DNA of 64,000 nucleotides. It comes from Phycisphaerae bacterium. GTDB taxonomy: Bacteria > Planctomycetota > Phycisphaerae > Sedimentisphaerales > Anaerobacaceae. Position 1 is the stretch's first letter. Each line of letters starts with the position of its first letter. Below, piece by piece: positions 1 to 8,956 of the stretch. Location: contig JAQTMR010000002.1 in assembly GCA_028714255.1 (NCBI GenBank), positions 144,544-208,543 of the forward strand, in the 5' to 3' direction. The notes under the pieces were generated by a model. It saw nothing but the letters and a program-made list of their open reading frames with translations. It had not been told where the DNA came from and made no database searches. Made by a program: the position numbers and the translations under genes.

Positions 1-761
1 ATGTATTTTGTTATATTTCAGCCGATTCTTTCGGCGACGGAGAACGTACTTGTCTCTGAGGCGGCGATAGTAGTTGTAGAAGGGGTTTTCATTAAAATGT
101 TAAGCTCGTTCGACACCTTTCGGCTGGAAGATTTCAAGGGATTGAGGTGGCGAACCGCATTTATAGTTGCCGCTATGGGCAATCTGCTTTCGTATTACAG
201 CGGTGATATAATCAGCGGTTAAAAGGCTCACCATAAAAAGAGACGGAGCCGTTCCTCCTCCGGAACGACTCCGTTATGTTTAGCAGAATCGGGAAGTCTT
301 TGGTTCGACTTAGCTTCCCATCAACCGAGAAGCCGATTCTGAAGATATTCGAAATCGGGCGGGTCCTTCTTCTCCTCTTCCCTATATCAGGTTTATATTG
401 GTTTATGAAGGCTCGCCCGATATCATTTTCTGATAATCAGGTAAGATTATCTGCAAAGAATATGCCAACGGCGAAAAATAAAAATGAAGAGATAAACGGA
501 ATTGTTTAACGGTTTGCAAGACAAGCAGTTACGTCCGAATATGTGTTCTACATCTTAAAACGAGCCAATGCCGAGGCCGGGCGTGATGTTGTTTTTTTGC
601 AACACCCAGTTTACGTAGTTAATCTATTTTTACATAAATTAAGTTTGTAAGGCCTTTATAGACAGGGGGATTCGGCGGATGTTTACAAAAAACAACATGG
701 TTGGGGGTAAAGTGAGACAATTGATGCTCGAACAGGGAGAAAATTTGTCTTTTAGGCCGAT
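1..761. other. Intergenic stretch without a convincing gene
   Basis: No ORF here has a recognisable protein, and the ORF-track entries at 1-222 and 276-509 lack a ribosome site and family resemblance. Visible structure: a terminator-like hairpin at 235-274, a divergent copy of the GGTTCGACNNNGCTCACC-type repeat at 302-322, and a pair of inverted arms (atcgggcg near 353, cgcccgat near 411). The last 100 bases lie downstream of the minus-strand sulfatase-like gene. Confidence 0.5.
235..274 (-). terminator. Intrinsic terminator-like hairpin
   Basis: Arms at 243-255 and 262-274 pair over 12 of 13 positions (ACGGAGCCGTTCC against GGAACGACTCCGT) around a 6-base loop. Read on the minus strand, the stem is followed by a T-run (aaaaa at 235-239 on the plus strand). 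It lies about 490 bases past the sulfatase stop, so which transcript it ends is unclear. Confidence 0.55.
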
Positions 762-2774
762 TCAGGGGCGATGTTTAACGGAGGCAACACGATTGTTCCA
801 TCGGCAGAGCCATGAGCCGAAAAGGGTTTTTTTGCCGGCGTGCTTCTGGTTTAGCGGGAAGATGGTATCCTGCCTCCAGGCGGTAATCTCTTCGGTGATT
901 TCGGTGCATTGCTGCTCGGAGAGTTCTATGGGTGACAGTTCGAGGGGGTCGTCGCTTAAATCATAGACGGAGACCATATTTTTGTCCTCGGCGGCGGCAA
1001 GTTTTCCGGCTGGGTAATAGATGAATTTTCGATTTGCTTTTACGAAGCCTGACGGGCTTTGGCTGAGCCAGCCTGAGAAATAAACTTTGCGGTCGTCGGG
1101 TATTTGTCCGAGAGCATCGATGCCATCGAAGTCTGCGGCCTGTGTATCGAAACCTAACAGGGTCAGCAGTGTCGGGGCCAGGTCGATGGAGCTGACGGGT
1201 TGCGTTACGATGGTTTTCGGCTGAATCAGGGACGTTGCCCGCAGACAAAATGGTATTCGCAGGCTCTCATCGAATGGGATTCTCTCGTGGCCGAGGAGGC
1301 CATGCTCGCCGAAGGCTTCGCCGTGGTCCGAGATGACGCAGAGAATGGTTTTGTCGGTGAGGTTGAGTTTTGCAAGCTCGGCGTCGAGTTCGGAGAGGAA
1401 TTTGTCCGTGTAGGAAATAGTCTGCAGGTATTTGTCGAGCGGCTCTTTTGCGGGGGCGTCGAACCATTGCGAGACCTCGTAAGGGTCGTGGGTAACCGAG
1501 AGCATAAGCGTGAGGAAAAAAGGTTTGTCGTCTGATTTTATCCATTCGACTATTGGGTTCAGCATAACGAACTCGTCGCAGGCGAGGTAGCCGAGGAAGG
1601 CATCGGGGTTATTCGAATCGTCTCTTGCCCAGAATTTGTCGAAGCCGAGGTTGTGTACGAGGCCCGGGCGGGATTCGAAGTTTCCCTTTGCGGACTGGAA
1701 GAAAGCGGTTTTGTAATCGGCGTTTTGTTTGAGGATGGTTGCGAGGCTCGCGTAAGGTTTTTCGATGGGGACAGTTTCGGCGATATCCTGCGAGACCGAA
1801 GGCAGCCGGCCGGTAAGGAGGCTAAAGAGAACTTTTGTCGTGTGGGTAAGCGAGGAGCGAGCGTTTGTAAATTCGACGCCCTGCTCCGCGATAGATGCGA
1901 GATAGGGCGTTAGGTTATTTTGTTTATCATAGAGCGAGGTGTATTTGTATTGAACGCCTTCGAGTACGACAAGGACGACGTTGTAGTTTGCCCGGCGATG
2001 TTTGGGCGAGGGCGTAATTTTTAGTTCGTCGAAGGCGGGGATTTTTCGTTTTGCATCGGCGAAATCGGATTTCGTCAGGCGGGCGGAGCCCGGGAAAAGG
2101 ATAGATGTCACGGCCCTTAGCTGGCTGTTGTATCGCATATCTTCGGAGATGATTTGCATGGAGGATGAGCTTCGGCCGGTGAGTGAGGCGGGAGCGAGGG
2201 CTGCGACCAGGACGATGAGAACAGAGACAGTAATTCTGCCTGCAAAGAGTTTTCTGTTGTAATTTGGCAGCAGGGGTTTAGCAAGGACGTAAAAGAAAAA
2301 GGCCAGAGCGACTGCGCTGGGGACGATGAGGATTACAGCGGCGGCAGGTGATTTCGCAAGATTGACGCCGACGATAGATAGTGCGTTGATGGGGTCGCGG
2401 AACAGCGGCAGGAAGACGGTGGGCAGGAGCTGTGTTCCGGTTCTTATCAGCCAGCCTGCGTTCAGGACCGACCAGGTGCATAGGACAGCGGCGAAGATAC
2501 AAGTTGTTCGGATGGCCCATTTGCGGGGCCAGTAAAAACAGAGCAGCGCCAGGATGACTTCGATAATCAGCAGGACGGCGATGTCTGGGAGTATCCAGCC
2601 GAGGTATTCGCTGAGCATTTCGATGCGCAAGGCGTGAAAGAGTTTTACCGCGAGGGTGCAGAACAAGGCTCCGAACATAATAAGGCTGTATTCGCGCGGA
2701 GCCAACCATGCATACAGTCGGCGGACTGGATGCAGCGGTTTTATATTCGCAGCAGTTACTGAAGAGTCAGACAT
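762..2774 (-). CDS. Membrane-anchored sulfatase-fold enzyme (LtaS/EptA-like phosphotransferase superfamily)
   Basis: The 670-residue protein has about five hydrophobic segments in its first 200 residues, then a periplasmic alkaline-phosphatase/sulfatase-fold domain from about residue 265 to 610. The DHGEAFGEHG and LGHE stretches are the usual metal-binding parts of this fold. The nucleophile region (SSLTHTTKVLFSLLTG) has Thr/Ser but no Cys, so a formylglycine sulfatase is unlikely and a transferase that moves phospho-groups on lipids or glycans fits better. It lies 75 bases downstream of acsE on the same strand, but nothing ties it to acetyl-CoA synthesis. The exact substrate cannot be read from sequence. 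Confidence 0.75.
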   Translation of the reverse strand: MSDSSVTAANIKPLHPVRRLYAWLAPREYSLIMFGALFCTLAVKLFHALRIEMLSEYLGWILPDIAVLLIIEVILALLCFYWPRKWAIRTTCIFAAVLCTWSVLNAGWLIRTGTQLLPTVFLPLFRDPINALSIVGVNLAKSPAAAVILIVPSAVALAFFFYVLAKPLLPNYNRKLFAGRITVSVLIVLVAALAPASLTGRSSSSMQIISEDMRYNSQLRAVTSILFPGSARLTKSDFADAKRKIPAFDELKITPSPKHRRANYNVVLVVLEGVQYKYTSLYDKQNNLTPYLASIAEQGVEFTNARSSLTHTTKVLFSLLTGRLPSVSQDIAETVPIEKPYASLATILKQNADYKTAFFQSAKGNFESRPGLVHNLGFDKFWARDDSNNPDAFLGYLACDEFVMLNPIVEWIKSDDKPFFLTLMLSVTHDPYEVSQWFDAPAKEPLDKYLQTISYTDKFLSELDAELAKLNLTDKTILCVISDHGEAFGEHGLLGHERIPFDESLRIPFCLRATSLIQPKTIVTQPVSSIDLAPTLLTLLGFDTQAADFDGIDALGQIPDDRKVYFSGWLSQSPSGFVKANRKFIYYPAGKLAAAEDKNMVSVYDLSDDPLELSPIELSEQQCTEITEEITAWRQDTIFPLNQKHAGKKTLFGSWLCRWNNRVASVKHRP

Positions 2775-2849
2775 AGTGCGCCAAAATACTAAAAGCTGGT
2801 GCTAATAGCAAGAGGATAGCACTGCGCCTGGTTCTCGCCATTCCGGGAG

Positions 2850-3674
2850 TTATTTGTTTATCGAGGAGTAAACCTTTAAGAAGGAGTCGGAATAAATTTG
2901 CTTGTTCATCAGCATTTCGGCGGTGGCGAGGATGTTCATAAGCCTTTCGTCGAAGACGTCGGCGATGGCCGAATCCAGGCCGTGAGAGACCGCCATGGCG
3001 AGAAAGGTACTGTTTATCAGGCTCCTTTGGGTTGTCCCCTGCGAAACGTTCGAAAGGCCTATGGTGATATGCGGAGCAGGCTCGGCGAGGATTGTTATCT
3101 GGTCCATAGCGGCGAGGATGTTGGTCGGCTGAATCTGAGCGTTGGGGACTTTGACGGGCAGAATGATTGGGTCGATGAATAATCGCTGGGTATCGAAGCC
3201 AAGCTCGACGGCTTTTGAAATTATTTCGGCGGCTATCGCAACGCGCGTATCGATATCCTGAGGGACACCGTTTTTGTCCATAGTCAGAGCAATAATGGCT
3301 GACTTTGGTCCGGCGTTTTTGGCCAGTTCGATATATTTATCAAGAATTTCCTCGTCGTTTTTTTTGTTCAGGGGGGATGAATTTAGAAGAATGCCTGGTT
3401 CGGTATTTGCGACCTTTAGTCCCGCGGCGATGACGTCTATTTTTTGTGAGTCGAGGCACAGCGGAGTGGAGCAGGTTTCCTGGATAGTTTCAACGAGCCA
3501 TTGCATCGCAGCCTGCTGGTCTGCGGCGGCAGTGCCGACGTTTACGTCGAGGTAAGTTGCGCCGGCGTCGGTTTGCCTTTTGGCGAGGTCCTGAATGACT
3601 TTTTTATTTTTATCTGCGATGGCCTGCTTAACATCGATGAACATTCCATTGATTCGTTCTGCAATGAGCAACAT
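2850..3674 (-). CDS. acsE: Methyltetrahydrofolate:corrinoid/iron-sulfur protein methyltransferase (AcsE)
   Basis: This 274-residue protein has the pterin-binding TIM-barrel pattern from its first residues (LLIAERING, then GATYLDVNVG and the PLCLDSQK strand). AcsE moves the methyl group from methyl-tetrahydrofolate to cobalt of the AcsCD corrinoid protein in the cytoplasm, joining the methyl branch to the carbonyl branch of the Wood-Ljungdahl pathway. The length is close to the Moorella enzyme. It follows acsD by 30 bases and is the last clear pathway gene of the operon. Related pterin-binding domains occur in MetH and DHPS, but the operon context makes AcsE the clear choice. Confidence 0.93.
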   Translation of the reverse strand: MLLIAERINGMFIDVKQAIADKNKKVIQDLAKRQTDAGATYLDVNVGTAAADQQAAMQWLVETIQETCSTPLCLDSQKIDVIAAGLKVANTEPGILLNSSPLNKKNDEEILDKYIELAKNAGPKSAIIALTMDKNGVPQDIDTRVAIAAEIISKAVELGFDTQRLFIDPIILPVKVPNAQIQPTNILAAMDQITILAEPAPHITIGLSNVSQGTTQRSLINSTFLAMAVSHGLDSAIADVFDERLMNILATAEMLMNKQIYSDSFLKVYSSINK

Positions 3675-3704
3675 AGAAGTCTCCTATCCGGCTACGGCCT
3701 CAGC

Positions 3705-4673
3705 CTACGCCGAGACACGTTTCCAAATCTGGTTGATGAAATTTTTTACGGCGGCGACTGCTCGCGGGTGCCTCATTCGGATTATGTCTGCGCCTGCCTG
3801 GAGCAGACAGATTGCGGTGGCGGCCTCCCACATCGGGCCGCGGTCCTCGACGTTTCCCCAGCCGGGGGCGTCGGCGAGCCTGGCTTCTTTGACGCGCCAG
3901 GCTTCGTAGCCGACATCGCAGATGGCGGGCATCGCCATCATCTTGTCACCTGCGAGTGCGGCGAGGCGCTGGCGTTCCTGAATCGAATATGAATACTCTA
4001 TCCCGTAGCCCAACGCTCCGGTATCCTGAAACGTTACTATTTTTTCGAGCGGGAAACCCATATCCGAGACCAGTATGTTGACTTGTTTTCCGATGTTGAT
4101 GTCCAGAGGCGCTTCGGTAATAAGATTGTGCCCATCGGCGAGAGCGACGGCGGTAATAGATTTGTAGTTGTCTTGTTCGGCGGCGCCGAGGAGGCAGTTC
4201 TGGCCTTTCGCGGCTTCGCTTATTTTGGGTATAATTTGATTATCTTTCTCGTTGTTGCCGCAGCCCCATAGTATAAGAGGGACACCGACGGCTTTAAGGA
4301 CGTCTTCGGTAACTTTGACCGCGGCAGCAGCATCCTTATTTGCTTTGTCAGGGTGGATTCCGTCGAATTTGACGCAGATTAAGTCGGCGCCGAATTCGTT
4401 CACGGCCTTTTTCGCCCAGTCTGCGGGATTTTTAATGACATCTTTGTATGGTTCGATGAGGATATCAGGCCAGTCTTCTGGCGGGACATCCATTATGTCA
4501 ATAGCGATGACGGGTTTTTCGCCGGCGTCTTCGGCAGAGCCGGCATAGACGACATTGCGCGCGCCGCCAACGGTTATTGTCGAGGTTCGGGAGCCGCCGG
4601 TGTCTTTGGTTGAGCCGAGCGTAATCCTGTTTACCGAGCCGGCAAAACTTTCTAAAACTTCAGGGACTGGCAT
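3705..4673 (-). CDS. acsD: Corrinoid iron-sulfur protein small subunit (AcsD/CdhD)
   Basis: The 322-residue protein matches the length of bacterial AcsD. It starts with the CdhD-type segment (ITLGSTKDTGGSRTSTITVGG) and continues as a TIM barrel (DIMDVPPEDWPD, DLICVKFDGIHPD, VPLILWGCGNNEKDN). AcsD pairs with AcsC to form the B12 protein that carries the methyl group between AcsE and acetyl-CoA synthase. It sits between the CooC-type ATPase gene and acsE. The 80-base gap upstream holds a tandem GGTAACT repeat, which is odd inside an operon. Confidence 0.95.
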   Translation of the reverse strand: MPVPEVLESFAGSVNRITLGSTKDTGGSRTSTITVGGARNVVYAGSAEDAGEKPVIAIDIMDVPPEDWPDILIEPYKDVIKNPADWAKKAVNEFGADLICVKFDGIHPDKANKDAAAAVKVTEDVLKAVGVPLILWGCGNNEKDNQIIPKISEAAKGQNCLLGAAEQDNYKSITAVALADGHNLITEAPLDINIGKQVNILVSDMGFPLEKIVTFQDTGALGYGIEYSYSIQERQRLAALAGDKMMAMPAICDVGYEAWRVKEARLADAPGWGNVEDRGPMWEAATAICLLQAGADIIRMRHPRAVAAVKNFINQIWKRVSA

Positions 4674-4695
4674 TTATAATTCTCCAAGTTTAGTA

Positions 4696-4749
4696 GTTAG
4701 TAACTGGTAAATTGGTAACTGGTAACTGGTAACTGGTAATTGGTAATTA
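4696..4749. repeat. Tandem GGTAACT/GGTAATT repeat inside the acs operon
   Basis: The unit ggtaact (with ggtaatt and gtaaatt variants) is repeated about seven times between the acsD start and the cooC-like stop. It ends next to the ATPase stop codon. The repeat has no evident coding role and may lower coupling between the two genes. Confidence 0.8.
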
Positions 4750-4753
4750 TCAT

Positions 4754-5488
4754 TTATCCTTTATTTAGTTCTTGTTCAAGTATTTTTTTAATTGCCGAGA
4801 ACGCGGGGCCGGCTTCTTCGAGGTCGAATACAGTTTTGCCCTGCATCGAGGCATCGGAAACAGCTTTATCGAAAGGGACACAGCCGATGGTTTCGATGCT
4901 GTCGATGTTTTTCGCGGTTTCGGTTCTGTTCCATATAATACCGATTTTTTTCGCTGAGATAGGCAAATCTTTGACGAGGTCAACGATTCTTTTTGCGGTG
5001 GCGATTCCGAGCGGAGTCGGTTCAGTAATGATGAAGAGGAAATCGACGTTGTTAGTTGTCCGCCGGGATAGGTGCTCCATACCGGCTTCGTTGTCTATGA
5101 CGACGAAGTCATATGAGGAGCTTAACTTGTTGAGGAACTGGCGGAGCAGATTATTCGCGGCGCAGTAGCAGGATGGGCCTTCGGGTCGGCCCATAGTAAG
5201 CAAATCGAAACCTTTAGCTTCGGTGATTGCCTGCTGGATGCCGTATTCGAAGGATTGTACCCTGCTTACGCCGGTGTTGTCGGGCGTTTTTGTGCGTGCC
5301 TGCTCGCGGATTTCGGCAATAGTTCCGTGCGGCGGAGTCCCCATTGTCAGGCCGAGGCAGGAATTCGGGTCGGCATCGACGGCTAAGACGGTCTTGCCGC
5401 GGTGCTGCAATAGAAATCGAATAATCATAGCGGCCAGGGAAGTTTTCCCTGAGCCTCCTTTTCCGCTTACGGCGATGGTTATGGGCAT
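4754..5488 (-). CDS. cooC: CooC/AcsF-type nickel-insertion ATPase of the acs operon
   Basis: A 244-residue MinD/ParA-fold ATPase with an N-terminal deviant P-loop (SGKGGSGKT, residues 8-16), VDADPN (residues 38-42) and a CYC motif at Cys107/Cys109, where CooC proteins bind nickel or zinc. Such proteins mature the CODH C-cluster or the ACS A-cluster, using ATP. It lies 15 bases downstream of the RACo gene, so translation is probably coupled. A second, different CooC is encoded divergently at 16231; which one serves CODH and which ACS cannot be decided here. Confidence 0.9.
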   Translation of the reverse strand: MPITIAVSGKGGSGKTSLAAMIIRFLLQHRGKTVLAVDADPNSCLGLTMGTPPHGTIAEIREQARTKTPDNTGVSRVQSFEYGIQQAITEAKGFDLLTMGRPEGPSCYCAANNLLRQFLNKLSSSYDFVVIDNEAGMEHLSRRTTNNVDFLFIITEPTPLGIATAKRIVDLVKDLPISAKKIGIIWNRTETAKNIDSIETIGCVPFDKAVSDASMQGKTVFDLEEAGPAFSAIKKILEQELNKG

Positions 5489-5503
5489 ATTTGCTCCTTA
5501 TAT

Positions 5504-7417
5504 TTATAAAGTTTTTGTCGGTGGGTTTTTTACCGACGGGAAAAGAGATAAATCCGTATGGGGCAGGAAACCTGCCTTGATAAATTCATCCATATATCCC
5601 GGATGGCTCATTAAATCGAAATAGGTCATACTTTCGGCGATTTTTTCGGCGGTATCGAGGGCTTTTCGGCTGAGTAAAACCGTCTTTGCGCCCGCGATAG
5701 AGGTATTACCGACAAACTGAATCTTCTCGATGGGTACATCAGGCAGCATTCCGATAGTGACAGCCTGTTTGACATTGAGGAAGTTTCCGAATCCGCCTGC
5801 GAGATAAATCGCGTCGAGGTCTTCCGGTCTGGTTTGGGTCGATTCCATAAGTACCCGGATAGCGGCGAAGACGCCGGCCTTGGAACGGACGAGATTGTTA
5901 ATGTCGGGCTGGGTTATTACGATTTCCTGATGTTCGCTGTCGGAGGGGACCAGTTGAAACTGCTGTCCTTCGTCGCCTTCTGTCAGGCGTTTATCGCCTT
6001 TGGGCTGGAATCGCCCGGTTCGGTCTATGATTCCTGCTGCAAATAATTCTGCGAGGGTATCTAAAAGCCCTGAGCCGCACAAGCCTACGGGATGGGTGTT
6101 TCCGATGGTTTTAAACTCGACGGAGCCGTCGGGGAGGATGCTGAGTTTTTCAATTGCGCCGGCTCCGGCTCTGGTTCCGTGCTTTACTCCGCTTCCTTCG
6201 AAGGCGGGCCCGGCTGAACTCGAGGCACAGACGAGCCAGTCGCTATTGCCGAGGACTATTTCGCCGTTTGTTCCGATATCGACGAGAAGCGAGACGGTTT
6301 TTTTTGTATACATTCTGGTGGCGAGGACTCCGGCGACGATGTCACTGCCGACATAGGCGGCGACGCCCGGCAGGCAATACAGCAAGCCTCGTTTATTTAT
6401 CCGCAGGCCGATTTCGGCGGCCCGGATTGGGGGGACAGAGCCTGCCGAGGCGACGTAAGGTTCTCTGCGTATCCGCGTCGGGTCGAGATTGAGCAGGAAG
6501 TGAATCATCGCGGTGTTTCCGGAACAGACAATCGCGGTTATATCATGCAAATCGATTTTCTGTCTCGAGGCTAAAGTTGCGATGAGATTATTTATATCGC
6601 TGACGGCGCGATTTTGCATCTCGTCGAAGGCGTCGTTTTCCTCGGCGTACATTATTCTGCGGATATAGTCTTCGCCGAAATTTATCTGGCTGTTATATAC
6701 GGCCTCGGTGTCTATTGTTGAGCCGGTGGTCAAATCGAGCAGATGTGCAACGACGGTGGTGGTGCCGAGGTCAACGGCGACGGCGAAATTTGTTTTGCAT
6801 CGGCATCCCTGCTCGACTTCGAGGACTTCGGCAGTTCCGCCCCTTCGGGCGATTGTCGCAGCGACTTTGTAATCGGCTTCGACGAGCAGTGCCGAAAGAG
6901 CCTTTAGGACACGCAGCCCGGTCTGCATTATGGGTGCATCAATCTGCTCTCGTATTGCCGTACACAGTCTTTCATGGTCGGCGGTATGGTCGCTTACCGT
7001 CGGCGGGGACATCTGGAGGCAGATTTTGCGAACCAGCGGGTCAAACTTAAAGACGCCCTCTGTCTTATCGGCAAGTTTACTGCCGGCGTCGGTGTCGGTT
7101 AGTATTTGAGAAGCCTGCAGGGTGTGCGAGGCAGGGACAGTTACGGTCATATCCGAAAGTATTTTTGTCTGGCAGGCGAGAACGACGTTTTTGCTGATTT
7201 CATCGGTGGTAAGCAAAGTGGTCGGTCTGCTTTGAAATTGTCCGCGGTCGATGGTTACTTTACATTTTCCGCAATAGCCGTCTCCACCGCAGATGCTGGT
7301 TAAATAGATACCGGCCTTGCGGGCGGCTTCAAGCAGAGTAGTTTCCTTCGGGACTTCTATTTTCAGTCCGCTCGGCTCGAAATTGACCAGATATTTCTTC
7401 TTTTTGGCCTGCTCCAT
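5504..7417 (-). CDS. acsV: Reductive activator of the corrinoid protein (RACo/AcsV)
   Basis: The 637-residue protein begins with a [2Fe-2S] ferredoxin domain (Cys43, 49, 52 and 82; SICGGDGYCGKC), followed by a linker and an ASKHA-type ATPase domain with FAVAVDLGTTTVVAHL near residue 210, LLVDIGTNGEIVLG, and YLAGGFGNFLN near the C-terminus. RACo uses ATP to put an electron uphill onto Co(II) of the corrinoid protein when it falls out of the methyl-transfer cycle. It lies between acsC and the CooC-type ATPase, a usual order for bacterial acs operons. Confidence 0.92.
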   Translation of the reverse strand: MEQAKKKKYLVNFEPSGLKIEVPKETTLLEAARKAGIYLTSICGGDGYCGKCKVTIDRGQFQSRPTTLLTTDEISKNVVLACQTKILSDMTVTVPASHTLQASQILTDTDAGSKLADKTEGVFKFDPLVRKICLQMSPPTVSDHTADHERLCTAIREQIDAPIMQTGLRVLKALSALLVEADYKVAATIARRGGTAEVLEVEQGCRCKTNFAVAVDLGTTTVVAHLLDLTTGSTIDTEAVYNSQINFGEDYIRRIMYAEENDAFDEMQNRAVSDINNLIATLASRQKIDLHDITAIVCSGNTAMIHFLLNLDPTRIRREPYVASAGSVPPIRAAEIGLRINKRGLLYCLPGVAAYVGSDIVAGVLATRMYTKKTVSLLVDIGTNGEIVLGNSDWLVCASSSAGPAFEGSGVKHGTRAGAGAIEKLSILPDGSVEFKTIGNTHPVGLCGSGLLDTLAELFAAGIIDRTGRFQPKGDKRLTEGDEGQQFQLVPSDSEHQEIVITQPDINNLVRSKAGVFAAIRVLMESTQTRPEDLDAIYLAGGFGNFLNVKQAVTIGMLPDVPIEKIQFVGNTSIAGAKTVLLSRKALDTAEKIAESMTYFDLMSHPGYMDEFIKAGFLPHTDLSLFPSVKNPPTKTL

Positions 7418-7426
7418 ATAATTTTT

Positions 7427-7534
7427 TCACCGCTGAGTTCGCAGAGAACGCTGAGTTTTTATTTTTATTAATCCTACATTTGACGAATTTATATTTAGCT
7501 GTTTCTCTGCGGGCTTTGCGTGCTCCGCGGTTAA
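7427..7534. repeat. Dispersed inverted repeat between acsC and acsV
   Basis: The left end reads TTCACCGCTGAGTTCGCAGA and continues to CGCTGAG (7427-7456). The right end (7505-7534) reads CTCTGCGGGCTTTGCGTGCT and continues to CCGCGGTTAA. Reverse-complementing the right end gives a near match to the left (ACCGC-GAG-CGCAGAG), so the unit is an imperfect inverted repeat around an AT-rich centre. Elements of this wording are known as dispersed repeats in several bacteria; no search was possible. Confidence 0.7.
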
Positions 7535-7543
7535 TCCTTTATT

Positions 7544-8878
7544 CTATTTCCAGACTTCTTTGAGGTATTTAGGCAGCATCGAACTTTCTCTTGGGCCGAC
7601 CATAACTTCCCAATTAGTTGCTTCTTCGAGTTTACCGCTCATCACCGCAACATAACCTGGGATTATCAATTTACGGTGCTTGACGAGGTCCTGGACGTTG
7701 CATTTGGTCATGGCGTCTGCCACTATCTTTTCGTTCAGCTTGTCGCCGGAGTAAGCGGTCAAAACGGAAGTGCCTTCTGTATCGACGACGAGTATGTAGC
7801 TGGGTACACGACTTGCCTCGACGTCGGACTCGACGGTGTAATAAGTCAGCGAGAAGTTCGTAGTGAACAGCACGGGAGAGTTTTCATCGGGTTCGCCGAC
7901 GGTATAGATTTTCGGCTCGACCTGGACAGGTTTCTGCGGGTCGGTGAATATATTCATTACGGCTGTGGCGATGGGCAGAAAGACATACTGCTCGACGGTA
8001 TCGAGCGCCACGACGCCGGAGTATTTGCAGGCCAGGCCTACAGCGGCGGCGGCCTGTTGGTCGGCGTCGCCGGCGACAAAGGAAATAGTCGGATAGCCTA
8101 ACGGCCTGAATACTTTTTTGAGCGAGAGCACCCGCATCCGCGAGAGATTATATAATTTATCCCGGAGGGTCTCGGTCTGGAGATTGAGGACGATGTCTTC
8201 GATGCCGAGCGATTTGATTTTTTCTGTAAGGCCACAGAGGCTTTCGAGCGAATCGGCCTTTGCGACGATTGGGCATTTGTTTTCTTTGGCGATTTTTGCC
8301 ATTTCCTGTGCGTTATCGTTCGTAGCATTGGCGATAAGCGGGACAAACTTTGCGGTTTTGGCGACCGCGGCGGCCATCGCCTGTGGTGAATCTGAAACAA
8401 GGATTAAGGCAAATGGGCTGGACTGTGCGGCTGTTTCCGCGGCGGCGGCGAAGGCGTCGGCCTGGCCGCTATCGTTAATAACCGCTATGGCGCCGGCTCC
8501 GATTCGAACTCCGACGCGCTCAAACCGCAGTGCGTTTATGGCTTTAATTCGATTTTGCAAATCCGGGCCTGTGAGTTTATCCGAGATTGTCGCAGCAAGG
8601 ACGGTTGGGCTGTAGAATTTTTCTTCGTGCCGGAACATTACGGTTTCCTGACCAATCTGTACCTGATGGTCGCCGCTGCCGAAGACGACTTTTCGCATTG
8701 GAGGAGCCGCTGCGGCGGCGAGAGTATTTTTTGCTTCTTCAGAAACATCCGGGCAACTATCCAGTTTGGCGCGTTTCTGCGCGAGCTGCATGGCAAAGGC
8801 CAGACAAGTGGGCATGCCGCATTTTTTGCAGTTAGTTTTCGGTAAGAGCTTGAAAATTTCCAACCCTGTCAGCGCCAT
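7544..8878 (-). CDS. acsC: Corrinoid iron-sulfur protein large subunit (AcsC/CdhE)
   Basis: The 444-residue protein carries the N-terminal [4Fe-4S] motif with Cys17, 20, 25 and 42 (TNCKKCGMPTC), the same spacing as bacterial AcsC. It is followed by a TIM barrel and a C-terminal B12-binding domain. With AcsD it shuttles the methyl group to ACS; the cluster passes electrons from RACo or ferredoxin to cobalt. Its length is almost that of the Moorella subunit (about 446). It is separated from acsB by 78 bases and from acsV by a repeat-bearing 126-base gap. Confidence 0.96.
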   Translation of the reverse strand: MALTGLEIFKLLPKTNCKKCGMPTCLAFAMQLAQKRAKLDSCPDVSEEAKNTLAAAAAPPMRKVVFGSGDHQVQIGQETVMFRHEEKFYSPTVLAATISDKLTGPDLQNRIKAINALRFERVGVRIGAGAIAVINDSGQADAFAAAAETAAQSSPFALILVSDSPQAMAAAVAKTAKFVPLIANATNDNAQEMAKIAKENKCPIVAKADSLESLCGLTEKIKSLGIEDIVLNLQTETLRDKLYNLSRMRVLSLKKVFRPLGYPTISFVAGDADQQAAAAVGLACKYSGVVALDTVEQYVFLPIATAVMNIFTDPQKPVQVEPKIYTVGEPDENSPVLFTTNFSLTYYTVESDVEASRVPSYILVVDTEGTSVLTAYSGDKLNEKIVADAMTKCNVQDLVKHRKLIIPGYVAVMSGKLEEATNWEVMVGPRESSMLPKYLKEVWK

Positions 8879-8956
8879 AATGTTTCCCTTACAAAATAAT
8901 AACAGATAAACGACGAATAACTAATCATATATCCATCCATGGGTTTTGACCAGTCT

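Noticed and set aside
1-509. ORFs 1-222 and 276-509 as genes
   Set aside because: No ribosome site, no family resemblance, and they lie over a terminator hairpin and repeat-like sequence.
762-2774. Formylglycine-dependent arylsulfatase
   Set aside because: The active-site segment has no Cys in a C-x-P-S-R context; the LtaS/EptA-like branch fits better.
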